Source of the DNA: Tildeniella torsiva UHER 1998/13D
GTDB taxonomy: Bacteria > Cyanobacteriota > Cyanobacteriia > Phormidesmidales > Phormidesmidaceae
Length of the DNA stretch: 64,000 nucleotides
Assembly (NCBI GenBank): GCA_019358835.1
Contig: JAHHIH010000028.1
Coordinates: 1 to 64,000, forward strand
Direction of reading: 5' to 3'
This document shows positions 45,901 through 54,664 of this stretch, in pieces. The translations under genes were made by a program, and so were the position numbers. The number at the start of each line of letters is the position of its first letter. Position 1 is the stretch's first letter. The notes below the pieces were generated by a model that saw only the letters and a program-made list of their open reading frames with translations, ran no database searches and was not told the origin of the DNA.

Positions 45901-46335
45901 ATGGCCGACGATGCGCCCCTTGGCCTTGGTGAAGTAGTCCTTAATCAGCGGATAGTTGAGGCTGAAGGCAAACCGCCCTAGGGCCCGGATCTGGCCCGCC
46001 CCAGACAAGATCGAGTCGGTGCCCTTGAGCTCGCTGGGGAACCATTCGTCTAAATACTGGTAGGCCGACAGCTTGTTGAGAATAGCCTTGGCATCCTCAA
46101 CCTTGGCCCACACCTGCTCGATGGGGCGTAGGGAAATATCCTGCTTTAGCACCGTCTGGGCTTCGGAAACTTTGGCGTTTTGCTCAGTGTCGATGTGCAA
46201 AAACGAGACGATGGGCAGGGCGTCGAGGGAGCCATACTGCTCCACGATCATGCGGCGAATTTTGACCAAAATCTCTTTGCCAGTGCCCCCTACGCCAATG
46301 ATGACGGTGGGGGTCATGCCTGTATATTCGCTCAT
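42952..46335 (-). CDS. Tubulin-like domain protein with TerB-like C-terminus
   Basis: An 1127-aa cytoplasmic protein. Residues 11-23 read VIIGVGGTGKEIL, and near residue 170 lies SGGTGSGMVMDLAY, the glycine-rich tubulin/FtsZ nucleotide motif (GGTGSG). This is the Tubulin_2 type. A long helical middle (about 450-950) follows, then a Pro-rich linker (about 1000-1025) and about 100 helical residues with DNDGEIDMEE, resembling a TerB-type metal-binding helix pair. It may form nucleotide-controlled filaments or act as a GTPase switch; the family function is unknown. It is followed by the zinc-ribbon binding protein. ATG at 46333-46335. Confidence 0.85.
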   Translation of the reverse strand: MSEYTGMTPTVIIGVGGTGKEILVKIRRMIVEQYGSLDALPIVSFLHIDTEQNAKVSEAQTVLKQDISLRPIEQVWAKVEDAKAILNKLSAYQYLDEWFPSELKGTDSILSGAGQIRALGRFAFSLNYPLIKDYFTKAKGRIVGHEKFMLDRWKVQLDKGINIFVVCSLSGGTGSGMVMDLAYNLRDWVPVSELPQTSAFLVLPGAFSGLGDRVIANAYAALMELNHYSRGDTRFDVQYSDSQSDRITSQSGLDVPFNFTYLVGNSNDKVTFPTLGDVLEMVAQNVFLDFSSGFSQYKKLVRDNVRKHWASPDALGYPQNFMSFGLSSIQFPVERVLNACSARLAAKLVDWWSNPTPAPAAMSDLIRTEILPGLFLAESEHDHQVIDSISMGDNKKPYAKEVADWVAGVRKRRNDLNIPFENLQRFISNEQEKYAPHFNDTGTDPKRWSDYFQKMWDNLSWLIPEKRKELRATVYLMVEDRFRGPKFTRQFLEVLIEVFANFRSKFDEDRQKYWLPRERSAQNALQTLLKQIDDHAKQMMMLNRKKVIEDDFQGIMQALEQVYVSKVEVKARTLGVMLLDGLREEIDQLLVDLTAFETVLGNVQVELKDKERVYTRETGGLTVNGILLYDEKEIDAAYRKTVADQEETLCQTLSQQVLEELRVRLFDLYPYDALKTKDLYERLLGQAMDVFRRRSQLDISTARKFLEQYPTVEMQEAQIKTTFEKSEAFLRLSQEQKKLGWDDKLEKYQKLVGIQGGSKPTDPAVAALLPMIRKTSTVTDKEIRPLNDPYHIYFVQEIGAFPLRMIEGMERMRSLYRAVSQADHNPLHTHQDYRQFGDVMPETSNERQARYNLMLANALGLVRREDNRVTGFAEVKFTYRDKLTGFDKTEVMGTTWEEAEDFLLTDQNRRLSETLDNAIRAIGEQAATKPQKQALYTQVMTYLQQQEQTLPGGSDSEDYKRIQAAISNFVTTHRLFIPGENPQPTATIPTPHPLPPIPAAPAVRPSTNPTPVVLDSENLTKYAKLVESCYRRGTPSPTELELLEKFRLKYGVSVEQANAIAAQYQPQDTLEQAAAEFALMYRAFLDNDGEIDMEEQAQLLDLQEELGLTNEQVATIEDNVRAEMNRP

Positions 46336-46660
46336 AGGTGGGGCACCGAAGGAGGGCTACTGCCTGTTAGGTTTCCCCAGTAACTTCCGTAGGACTACGG
46401 TCATTCCGCAAGGGCTTATTAAAAGTTGACAATCAGCTGGGCAGAGGGGGTTGCGATCGCAGGCTACTCCACACCTAGGGGTCCAACAATCTAGCAATGA
46501 ACAGGGCATTGAGGCGATTGCGCCCTAAAAAAAGGTTAAGCCTAAGGGCATAGGCGACTTCTCCCCGCAGTGAGATCGCTAGACTTGATAAGCAACGGCA
46601 CTTCAGGCGTTATGTTTAGATGTTTTGCCTGGCTGCAATCTGCCCCTACCCGCCATACCT
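46336..46660. other. Divergent intergenic region
   Basis: About 325 bp between the tubulin-like gene and the UPF0182 gene. It should hold promoters for both. I see no gene, RNA or clear repeat in it. Confidence 0.35.
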
Positions 46661-49441
46661 GTGACCTATTCCCCTGCTAAATCCTTCAAGGCCCGTCGGT
46701 TCCTGCCCTGGCTGGTGGCAATCACGCTGCTGCTGGTGTTCTCGGGCAGCCTGGTACATCTGCTGACCGAGTCGTGGTGGTTTGAGTCGGTGGGCTACGC
46801 GTCGGTGTTTTGGGTACGCATCAAGTGGCAGCTAGCCCTGGGGGTGGGGTCGTTTGTCGTTTACGGCGGAGTGCTGTGGGCCAACTACCAAATCGCGCGG
46901 CAGCTGACCCGCGATCGCGCCTACCATTTGTCGAGTCGCTACACCGACCCGGCTCAGCTCCAGCAGATCGAACGCTTTATCCATCTGGGAGCAACAGGGC
47001 TGGTTTTTCTGCTCTCGCTGGGGGTGGCACTGCGCACCGCGTCCGCCTGGCAGACGGTACTGCAATTTTTCAACCCCACTGAGTTTGGCACTGCCGACCC
47101 CATCTTTCAGCGCGACATTGGCTTTTACATGTTTAAGCTGCCCCTGTGGCAGGGGCAGCAAGACAGCATGATGGGTCTGCTGGTGTGGTCGCTACTGCTG
47201 GCCAGCGCTGTGTATGCCCTCAAGGGTGAGGTGCGCCCCGAGCGCGGCTGGAAGTACTTTCTCACCGGGGAGGCTAAGGCCCACCTGTGCCTACTGCTGA
47301 CCGCGATCGCGGTGCTGCTGGCGATGGGCTTTTGGCTCGATCGCTTTTCGCTGCTCTACTCCGACAGCGGCGTCATCTTTGGGGCGGGCTACACCGATGT
47401 CCACGCCCGGCTCCAGTCTTTTTGGCTGATGGGGTTTGTCACCCTGGCAGTGGCAGCGCTGTTTTTAATTGCCCTGGGGCGCAGCGGCTTTTCGCTGCCC
47501 ATTTTTGGCATTGTCATCTATCTGGGCGTGCTGGTGCTGGTCAACGGCCTGTACCCCTGGGTTCAGCAAAACTTTGTGGTGGAGCCCAACGAACTCACCA
47601 TGGAGCGCCCCTACATCGAGCACAACATTGCCTTTACCCGCGAGGCCTACAACCTCACCAGCGTGGTGTCAGAGCCCTTCCCCGCCGACAATAGCCTCGA
47701 TCGCGCAGTGATTGACGCCAACGAGCCCACCGTCGGCAACATTCGCCTCTGGGACTACGCGCCCCTGCTCAGCACCTACAAGCAGCTGCAAGAAATTCGC
47801 CTCTACTACAACTTTGAGGATGTGGATGTTGACCGCTACACCCTCAACGGCGACTACCGCCAGGTCACCCTCTCGGCCCGCGAACTGCCGGTCGAGCAGC
47901 TGCCCCCCGAAGCTCAAAACTGGATCAACCGCCAGCTCAAATTTACCCACGGCTTTGGGGTGGTGATGAGCCCGGTCAACCAGGTCACCCCCAACGGGCT
48001 ACCCGATTTCTTTATTCGCAATGTGCCCCCGGTTTCCACCGTCGATTTGCCCCTCGACCAGCCCCGGCTCTACTACGGCGAAAGCACCCGCAACTACATT
48101 TTTACCGGGGCCAACACCGACGAGTTCGACTATCCCCAGGGCGATACCAACGCGTCTTACCGCTACACCGGAGCGGGCGGCGTACCGCTCAACTCGTGGC
48201 TGCGACGGCTGGCCTACGCCTTTGACTTAGGCAACGTGCGAGTGCTGATTTCCAACTATTTCAGCCCTGAAACCCGGATTCACTACCACCGGCTGATTAC
48301 TGAGCGGGTGCGCCACGTGGCCCCCTTTCTCACCTACGACAGCGATCCCTACCCAGCAGTGATCGACGGGCGCATCAAGTGGGTTTTAGATGGCTACACC
48401 AGCAGCGATCGCTACCCCTATTCCGAGCCCCTCAACCGCCGCACCGACATGGTCTCGCTGGTGGAGAACACCAACCCCCTGATGCGCAACGGCGTCAACT
48501 ACATTCGCGATGCGGTCAAGGTGTTTGTCGACGCCTACGACGGCAGCCTGGAGTTTTATGCGCGCGATCGTGACGACCCGCTGCTGGCTACCTACAGCCA
48601 GATTTTTCCCAACCTGTTTAAACCCATCGAAGATCTGCCCGCCAGCTACCGCGCGCACCTGCGCTACCCCCAGGATATTTTCACCGTGCAGGCCCAGATG
48701 TACCGGGCCTACCACATGGAAAACCCAGAAGTCTTCTACAACCGTGAAGACCTCTGGCGGTTCCCAGAGCATGGGGAAGAGGGCGCTGCAGAGCCCATGG
48801 AGCCCTACTACGTGATCATGAAGCTGCCCCAGCTAGAGGGAGAAGAGTTTATGCAAATTCTCCCCTTTACCCCCGCTAACCGCGACAACATGATCGCCTG
48901 GATGGCGGGCGGCTCCGACGGCGACAATTACGGCAAGCTGCTGCTCTACGAATTCCCGAAGCAGGAGCTAGTGTTTGGCCCCACCCAGGTCGAGGCCCGT
49001 ATTAGTCAGACGCCAGAGATCTCTGAGCAGCTTACCCTTTGGAGCCAGCAAGGCTCGGGGGTAATTCGCGGCACCCTGCTGGTGATCCCCGTCGAGCAGT
49101 CGCTGCTCTACGTGCAGCCCATCTATCTCCGAGCCGACCAGGGCGAGCTGCCCGAGCTGCGGCGGGTGATTGTGGCCTACAACGATCGCGTCGTGATGCG
49201 TGAAACCCTGGATCAAAGCCTGGATGCCATTTTTGGCGGTGCGATCGCCCCTCCCCCTGCCCCCGCCGACCCCGGTGTCGCACCCGCCCCCCCGAGCACC
49301 GTCTCCGATCTGGTGCAGTCAGCCCTAGATGCTTACCAAACCGGCCAGCAGGCCCTTCAGCAGGGCGATTGGCGGCGCTACGGCGAAGCCCAGCAGCAGC
49401 TAGAGCGCGCACTACAGGAGCTAAATCAACAAAATCCGTAA
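46661..49441 (+). CDS. UPF0182 (COG1615) membrane protein
   Basis: A 926-aa protein with about seven membrane helices in the first 310 residues, starting FLPWLVAITLLLVFSGSLVH, with the family hallmark LTESWWFESVGYASVFW. The rest is a large soluble domain, probably outside the membrane, including NELTMERPYIEHNIAFTREAYNL and LRYPQDIFTVQAQMYRAYHM, typical of the family. A Pro-rich stretch and a Gln-rich helix end the protein. Function is unknown. Starts at GTG 46661 (used) or TTG 46625 are both possible. Confidence 0.93.
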   Translation: MTYSPAKSFKARRFLPWLVAITLLLVFSGSLVHLLTESWWFESVGYASVFWVRIKWQLALGVGSFVVYGGVLWANYQIARQLTRDRAYHLSSRYTDPAQLQQIERFIHLGATGLVFLLSLGVALRTASAWQTVLQFFNPTEFGTADPIFQRDIGFYMFKLPLWQGQQDSMMGLLVWSLLLASAVYALKGEVRPERGWKYFLTGEAKAHLCLLLTAIAVLLAMGFWLDRFSLLYSDSGVIFGAGYTDVHARLQSFWLMGFVTLAVAALFLIALGRSGFSLPIFGIVIYLGVLVLVNGLYPWVQQNFVVEPNELTMERPYIEHNIAFTREAYNLTSVVSEPFPADNSLDRAVIDANEPTVGNIRLWDYAPLLSTYKQLQEIRLYYNFEDVDVDRYTLNGDYRQVTLSARELPVEQLPPEAQNWINRQLKFTHGFGVVMSPVNQVTPNGLPDFFIRNVPPVSTVDLPLDQPRLYYGESTRNYIFTGANTDEFDYPQGDTNASYRYTGAGGVPLNSWLRRLAYAFDLGNVRVLISNYFSPETRIHYHRLITERVRHVAPFLTYDSDPYPAVIDGRIKWVLDGYTSSDRYPYSEPLNRRTDMVSLVENTNPLMRNGVNYIRDAVKVFVDAYDGSLEFYARDRDDPLLATYSQIFPNLFKPIEDLPASYRAHLRYPQDIFTVQAQMYRAYHMENPEVFYNREDLWRFPEHGEEGAAEPMEPYYVIMKLPQLEGEEFMQILPFTPANRDNMIAWMAGGSDGDNYGKLLLYEFPKQELVFGPTQVEARISQTPEISEQLTLWSQQGSGVIRGTLLVIPVEQSLLYVQPIYLRADQGELPELRRVIVAYNDRVVMRETLDQSLDAIFGGAIAPPPAPADPGVAPAPPSTVSDLVQSALDAYQTGQQALQQGDWRRYGEAQQQLERALQELNQQNP

Positions 49442-49570
49442 CAATTGGGACGACATTACCTTAGGTTTACGCACTGTGAGCCGATGATTGTGTCAATATC
49501 AGCCACCGCGGGCATACTATAGGGAATTCTCCGGCCTGTGCGCTGAATTCATCGAATTCAATAGACCCCT

Positions 49571-52500
49571 ATGTCTAATCCGCCCCCCACTGTTCTGCAA
49601 CTGGCCCGTCAGGGCGACCCAGAGGCGATCGCGGCTCTGATGAATCGCCACCTAGAGGCCCAGGGTATTACTGCCCACGTGGTGCAAAACGACAGCACCC
49701 TTCAGGTGAACCTAGAGTCCGCCCAAATTCCCCACCAGGCCGATCTGGTGGCCTACGTGAAAAAAGGCATCACCGGGCTGGAGCTAGCCGCCATCCAACA
49801 CCTGACCGTCAGCGGCAAACAGCTGGGGGCCGACACCAGCGCCTGGAGCGAAGACCTGGTGCTGCAAGACTCCTCCATTGCCGATTTGGACTTTGACCTA
49901 GGCCTAGATGCCGCCCCCGCCAGCGATGATCCCGACCTCGGGTTTGACCTCGACAGCACCAGTGGAACCGACCTCGATCAGCTAGGCGACCTTGACGCGG
50001 CCCTAGGCAATGACTTCGGCGGTGCCGACCTCGATTTAGGGTTTACCGACAGCCCCAGCGATCTCGATCTCGATGCCCCAGCCGACTTTGACCTCAGCTT
50101 TACCGACGATAGCGCCAGCGACTTTGACCTCGATCTCACCGACACCAGCCTCACCGATACCAACCTCACCAACAGCGTTACCGACCTGGGGGCCGCCGAT
50201 GATTTTGGTCTAGAGTTCACCGACACCTCTGCCGACGCCAGCGATCTCGACTTCGATCTAGGCCTTGGCGAAGATCCGAGCGATTCTGAGGTTACCGATC
50301 TAGATTTTGATCTGGGACTCTCCGAGCCTGGCGCTGCTGAATCCGCTGCCGACTTCGATCTCGACCTGGCCCTGGCCGATACCCCCGCCGCTGACCTAAG
50401 CTTCACCGAAGCCTCAGAGAGCGCAACCTCCGACGCGGCGGAGCTCGATTTTGACTTAGGCCTAGACGATGCTCCTGCAGGTGCCGCAGATGACCTGGGC
50501 TTTGATCTAGATCTCACTGATGAACCCGCTGAGGGTGCCCCAGCGAGCGATTTTGACCTCGATTTAAGCATGGGCGACCTCGATATGGATGACGAATTCG
50601 CTGGGGCCTCAGAGGATGATCTAAATTTAGGCTTTGAACCATCTCCGATCGCAGCGGCTGACACCGATCTAGATTTTGATTTCGATGGGGGAGAACCCAG
50701 CGCCCCCAGTGGATTCGACGCTGATGCGTTAGATCTGGATCTGGGCCTAGAGGATGCACCCACCGGGGCCAGCGATGGGCTCGACTTTGACCTAGGAACC
50801 GACGACAATGCCCTCGACCTAGATTTTGCCGCTGCCGATGAAGCTGCTCTTCTAGATTTAGAGGCCGATCAATGGCCTGCCGCCAGCGACCCCGAAGCCG
50901 TTGCCGACTTTGACTTCGACTTTGAGACCGACCCAGAGCTGACTGAGAGTGTGGGCGATGGGGAGGCGATCGCCGCCGCCGACCTCGACTTTGACATCAA
51001 CACCCCTGCAGCTCACCCCACAGCCCCTGACGTGGATAGCGATCTAGACGACCTTTGGAGCAGCGGCGACGCCAGCCTCGATCTAGAGAGCATCCCCACT
51101 CCAGGCCCAGCAGACGGTACCATCGACCCCTGGGCCACCGATTTGTCTGGGATGGATGACTTGGTCGGTTTTGACGAGGGCTTGAGCGACGAAGTCGGTC
51201 CTCCCGAGGAACTGACCAACCTGGAGGACATTCCCAACGATCTCGATCTGCCTGGGGTAGAACCCGATCTCCTAGGGGTCACTGAGTTCGATGCCGAGCT
51301 AGGCCTGGGGTTTGATGACGAAGGATTCGATCCGGAAGCCCCTATGGCTGAGGAAATCACACCCGACGCCGAGGCCTTCCCTGACCTCGATCTGGGCGCT
51401 GGCTACGCTACACCAGACCTAGAACCGGGTTTAGAAAATTTGGCCCCCGAGCTTTTAGCTGCAGAAGATTTAGCTTTTGAGGATTTAGGTGCCGCTGCTG
51501 ATCTCGATCTCACCGAAGCTGCCACCTTGGGCAGCGACGACTGGGCCTCAGTCGAGCCGGGTCTCACCGTCGATGCTGACCCTGACCTGGGAACTTACGA
51601 CGATCTAGGGGCCTACGACGATCTGGGAGCCGCTGATTTTGCCGCCGCTGATCTTAACCTAGCCGAGGACGAGCTCAGTGCTGAGGCAACAGACACCCCC
51701 GTCTTCAACGATTTTGATTTAGAAGCCGCTTCAGAAGATCTGCTCCTGGATCCCTTGGGCGCAGAGGCCTTTCCTGGGGAGAGCGCCTCGGGGAACCCCG
51801 AGGCTGAGGCTCCACCCTGGGCAGCGGAGGACAGCAGCTTTGACCCCAACCTCGTCCTAGACTCCCCTGCCGACTTCGAGGTTGAACCCGAGATTGCATT
51901 TGATCCTGGCCTGAGCTTCGAGTCTCAGACTGAGACCCCCTACACCACTCCCAATCCCTTTGATTCCGAGGCCTACGGGACAGGCTTTGATGCCGATACC
52001 GACATGCCCTTCTCAACCATGGAGTTAGACCAGACCGTTGAGGGCGACTTTATCCCCGATCTCGCCATGGCTGGCGAACCTGGCGACGTTGACGATACGT
52101 TTCTAGAGCAGCCTGAGGATTATTCTGCTGGGGCTGTACCGGCTTCTGTCCTCGGACTCAGCGATGACATGATGGATGATCCGGCCTTTGAGTCCGTTGA
52201 GTTTGGCAGCGACGAGCTAGATTCGCCCGGCTTTGAGTCCGCAGGACTCAGCGACGAAGGTTTCGAGATCCAGGATTTCGGTGATGAAGGGTTTGAAGAT
52301 GAAGGGTTTGATGCCGGGGGCTTTAGCGACAGTTCCCCAGACAGCAACGGCTTCATCCAAGACCGCAACGGGGTGGCCTTAGTAGATGATGAACCCGACG
52401 CCACTGACGACTTCATTCAAGAGTTTGGCTCAGACCCATCCACCCACGTCTCTCTCTCTCCTGAACAGTTTAACGACGACGGCAGCGTCCGCCGGGCAGG

Positions 52501-52906
52501 CGGAGGGTCTGGCTTGCCCATGCGCTTGATTTTAGGCTTGGGCCTGGGGGCTCTGGCTCTAGCTCTGGTTGGTCTGCTGCTCAACGGGCTGCTCGGTCGC
52601 CTGCGACAGCCTACTCCAGGGGGAGAGCCTGCAATCACCGAATCGGCTGTACCACCTCCGGTTGACCCAGCGGCTGTACCCGCAGAGGATCTGTTTAGGC
52701 AAGCAGTTAATGCGGCTCAAACCGCCGCTAACCAAGCCCAAACCGCTACTACCCCGGCCCAGTGGCAAGAGGTAGCCAACGCGTGGGCGCAGGCGATCGA
52801 TCTGATGCAGCGAGTGCCCGCCTCTGACCCCAACTACGCCACTGCCCAGCAGAAGGCGGTTGACTATCAGCCCAACCTCGACTATGCCCGGCAAAACGCC
52901 CAGTAG
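49571..52906 (+). CDS. Acidic Asp/Leu/Phe-repeat membrane protein, 1111 aa
   Basis: Residues 1-98 form a folded N-terminal domain (LQLARQGDPEAIAALMNRHL and the VSGKQLG end), which I have seen in front of other cyanobacterial proteins. Residues about 100-960 are highly acidic and made of irregular repeats such as DLDFDLGLDDAP and DFDLDL. One membrane helix lies at about 977-1000 (LILGLGLGALALALVGLLLN), followed by a Pro-rich linker and a helical C-terminal unit (about 1030-1111). No Cys or enzymatic motif stands out. The layout is reminiscent of FimV, a pole-organising protein of type IV pilus systems, but with no detectable LysM domain. Function unknown. Confidence 0.85.
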   Translation: MSNPPPTVLQLARQGDPEAIAALMNRHLEAQGITAHVVQNDSTLQVNLESAQIPHQADLVAYVKKGITGLELAAIQHLTVSGKQLGADTSAWSEDLVLQDSSIADLDFDLGLDAAPASDDPDLGFDLDSTSGTDLDQLGDLDAALGNDFGGADLDLGFTDSPSDLDLDAPADFDLSFTDDSASDFDLDLTDTSLTDTNLTNSVTDLGAADDFGLEFTDTSADASDLDFDLGLGEDPSDSEVTDLDFDLGLSEPGAAESAADFDLDLALADTPAADLSFTEASESATSDAAELDFDLGLDDAPAGAADDLGFDLDLTDEPAEGAPASDFDLDLSMGDLDMDDEFAGASEDDLNLGFEPSPIAAADTDLDFDFDGGEPSAPSGFDADALDLDLGLEDAPTGASDGLDFDLGTDDNALDLDFAAADEAALLDLEADQWPAASDPEAVADFDFDFETDPELTESVGDGEAIAAADLDFDINTPAAHPTAPDVDSDLDDLWSSGDASLDLESIPTPGPADGTIDPWATDLSGMDDLVGFDEGLSDEVGPPEELTNLEDIPNDLDLPGVEPDLLGVTEFDAELGLGFDDEGFDPEAPMAEEITPDAEAFPDLDLGAGYATPDLEPGLENLAPELLAAEDLAFEDLGAAADLDLTEAATLGSDDWASVEPGLTVDADPDLGTYDDLGAYDDLGAADFAAADLNLAEDELSAEATDTPVFNDFDLEAASEDLLLDPLGAEAFPGESASGNPEAEAPPWAAEDSSFDPNLVLDSPADFEVEPEIAFDPGLSFESQTETPYTTPNPFDSEAYGTGFDADTDMPFSTMELDQTVEGDFIPDLAMAGEPGDVDDTFLEQPEDYSAGAVPASVLGLSDDMMDDPAFESVEFGSDELDSPGFESAGLSDEGFEIQDFGDEGFEDEGFDAGGFSDSSPDSNGFIQDRNGVALVDDEPDATDDFIQEFGSDPSTHVSLSPEQFNDDGSVRRAGGGSGLPMRLILGLGLGALALALVGLLLNGLLGRLRQPTPGGEPAITESAVPPPVDPAAVPAEDLFRQAVNAAQTAANQAQTATTPAQWQEVANAWAQAIDLMQRVPASDPNYATAQQKAVDYQPNLDYARQNAQ

Positions 52907-53230
52907 TCGCAGTAGACCCTTCTGTCAGGCAAAGGCCGGGTAAATGCAAACATCGCCTAGAGTGAGTCCTGGATTCTTAAATTTTCTCTAGGGAAAATTC
53001 TGATTGTGTCAGGAAGCAGCCTAGGTCTGGCGCTCTCGTTGGCAGGTCTGAACGGTCAAATTTATAGCAAATCCTCTACCCGTTGACATCTCTAGCCAGC
53101 GCTACACTTCCAGCCAAACCAATGCTGGCAAAAGCGCTGTCCTGCGCCTCAGGCATGAAGTATAGTGCTTCAATTTTCCACAGCCTGGGGCTGCCGGGTA
53201 GAATGGGACGGTTGTATTCTGACCAAAGCC
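52907..53230. other. Gene-free region upstream of purB
   Basis: It holds an imperfect hairpin AATTTTC...GAAAATT at 52979-52998, likely near the end of the upstream transcript, and a TTGACA at 53082-53087 that may be a -35 box. The -10 partner is not clear (TACACT lies only 14 bp away). No RNA gene is seen. Confidence 0.4.
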
Positions 53231-54526
53231 TTGATTGAACGCTACACCCTGCCCGAAATGGGCGATCTCTGGACCGACGACTACAAATTTAAAACCTGGC
53301 TGCGGGTCGAAATCGCGGTGTGCGAAGCCCAGGCCGAGTTGGGCTACATTCCTGAGGAAGCGGTCACGGAAATCAAGGCTAAGGCCAAGTTTGACCCCAA
53401 GCGCATTCTTGAGATTGAGGCGGAGGTGCGCCACGATGTGATCGCCTTTCTCACCAACGTCAATGAGTACGTGGGCGACGCCGGGCGCTACATTCACCTG
53501 GGCATGACCAGCTCTGACATGCTCGACACGGCCCTATCGCTACAGCTGGTAGACAGCCTTCAGGTGATCATGATCCATGTGGAGAGCCTGATTCAGGCGA
53601 TTCGCTACCGGGCTCAGGAGCACCGCGATACGGTGATGATTGGTCGCTCCCACGGCATTCACGCGGAGCCGATTACCTTTGGCTTTAAGCTGGCTGGCTG
53701 GCTGGCGGAGATGCTGCGCCACCGGGAGCGGCTGACCCATCTACAGGATGCGATCGCCGTCGGCAAAATCTCTGGCGCAGTGGGCACCTACGCCAACATC
53801 GACCCCAAAATTGAGGCTTTGGCCTGTCAAAACCTGGGCCTGCGCCCCGACACCGCCTCCACCCAGGTGATCTCCCGCGACATCCACGCCGACTTTATGA
53901 ACGCTCTAGCCCTGCTGGGGGCCTCCATCGAGCGGTTTGCGGTCGAAATTCGCAACTTGCAGCGCACCGACGTGCTGGAAGTAGAGGAATTTTTCTCTAA
54001 GAAGCAGAAGGGTTCATCGGCCATGCCCCACAAGCGCAACCCCATCCGCTCAGAGCGGTTGACCGGGATGGCGAGACTGCTGCGCGGCAACGCCATGGCT
54101 GCCCTGGAGAATGTGGCCCTGTGGCACGAGCGCGATATTTCCCACAGTTCGGTGGAGCGGGTGGCTTTGCCCGACAGCTGCATACTCACCCACTTCATGC
54201 TGGTAGAAACCACCGAGCTAATCAAAAATCTGCTGGTCTACCCCGAAAACATGGCCCGCAATATGAATGTCTACGGCGGCGTCGTGTTTAGCCAGGGGGT
54301 GCTGCTAGCCCTAGTGGATAAGGGGCTGGCGCGGGAAGAGGCCTATGCGATCGTGCAGTCCTGCGCCCACCAGGCCTGGAACACCGACGACGGCAACTTT
54401 CGCGGGCTAATTGAGGCCGATGAGCGGGTGACAGTCCACCTTTCGACGGCAGAGATTGACCTCTGCTTTAGCCCCGATCGCCACCTGCGCAACCTCGACC
54501 AGGTTTACCAACGGTTGGGCATCTGA
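53231..54526 (+). CDS. purB: Adenylosuccinate lyase
   Basis: A 431-aa fumarase/aspartase-superfamily enzyme that releases fumarate from SAICAR and adenylosuccinate in purine synthesis. Signatures are GSSAMPHKRNP near residue 262, MTSSDMLDTALSLQL near 95, and GRSHGIHAEPITFG near 140. The TTG at 53231 is chosen as start because homologues begin MIERYTLPEM; the longer frame upstream has no support. The fumarate it produces is the substrate of FumC, also present in the window. Confidence 0.96.
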   Translation: MIERYTLPEMGDLWTDDYKFKTWLRVEIAVCEAQAELGYIPEEAVTEIKAKAKFDPKRILEIEAEVRHDVIAFLTNVNEYVGDAGRYIHLGMTSSDMLDTALSLQLVDSLQVIMIHVESLIQAIRYRAQEHRDTVMIGRSHGIHAEPITFGFKLAGWLAEMLRHRERLTHLQDAIAVGKISGAVGTYANIDPKIEALACQNLGLRPDTASTQVISRDIHADFMNALALLGASIERFAVEIRNLQRTDVLEVEEFFSKKQKGSSAMPHKRNPIRSERLTGMARLLRGNAMAALENVALWHERDISHSSVERVALPDSCILTHFMLVETTELIKNLLVYPENMARNMNVYGGVVFSQGVLLALVDKGLAREEAYAIVQSCAHQAWNTDDGNFRGLIEADERVTVHLSTAEIDLCFSPDRHLRNLDQVYQRLGI

Positions 54527-54664
54527 GCCAGATCGCTCGGCCTGGTAGCTGACGGATCAGACAAACCGAGACTTTCTTGCGATGGTTGACGCGCGTTGCC
54601 CTAGTCTCACCTACCTAGGTGAGGCCAGCCTGTCTTAGCGCCTTTTCTTACTTCAGGAGCACCC

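Noticed and set aside
49978-50808. Minus-strand Ser/Arg/Lys-rich frame of 276 codons
   Set aside because: Antisense to the acidic repeat protein; the SKSRS pattern is the mirror of GATCTCGAT-type codons.
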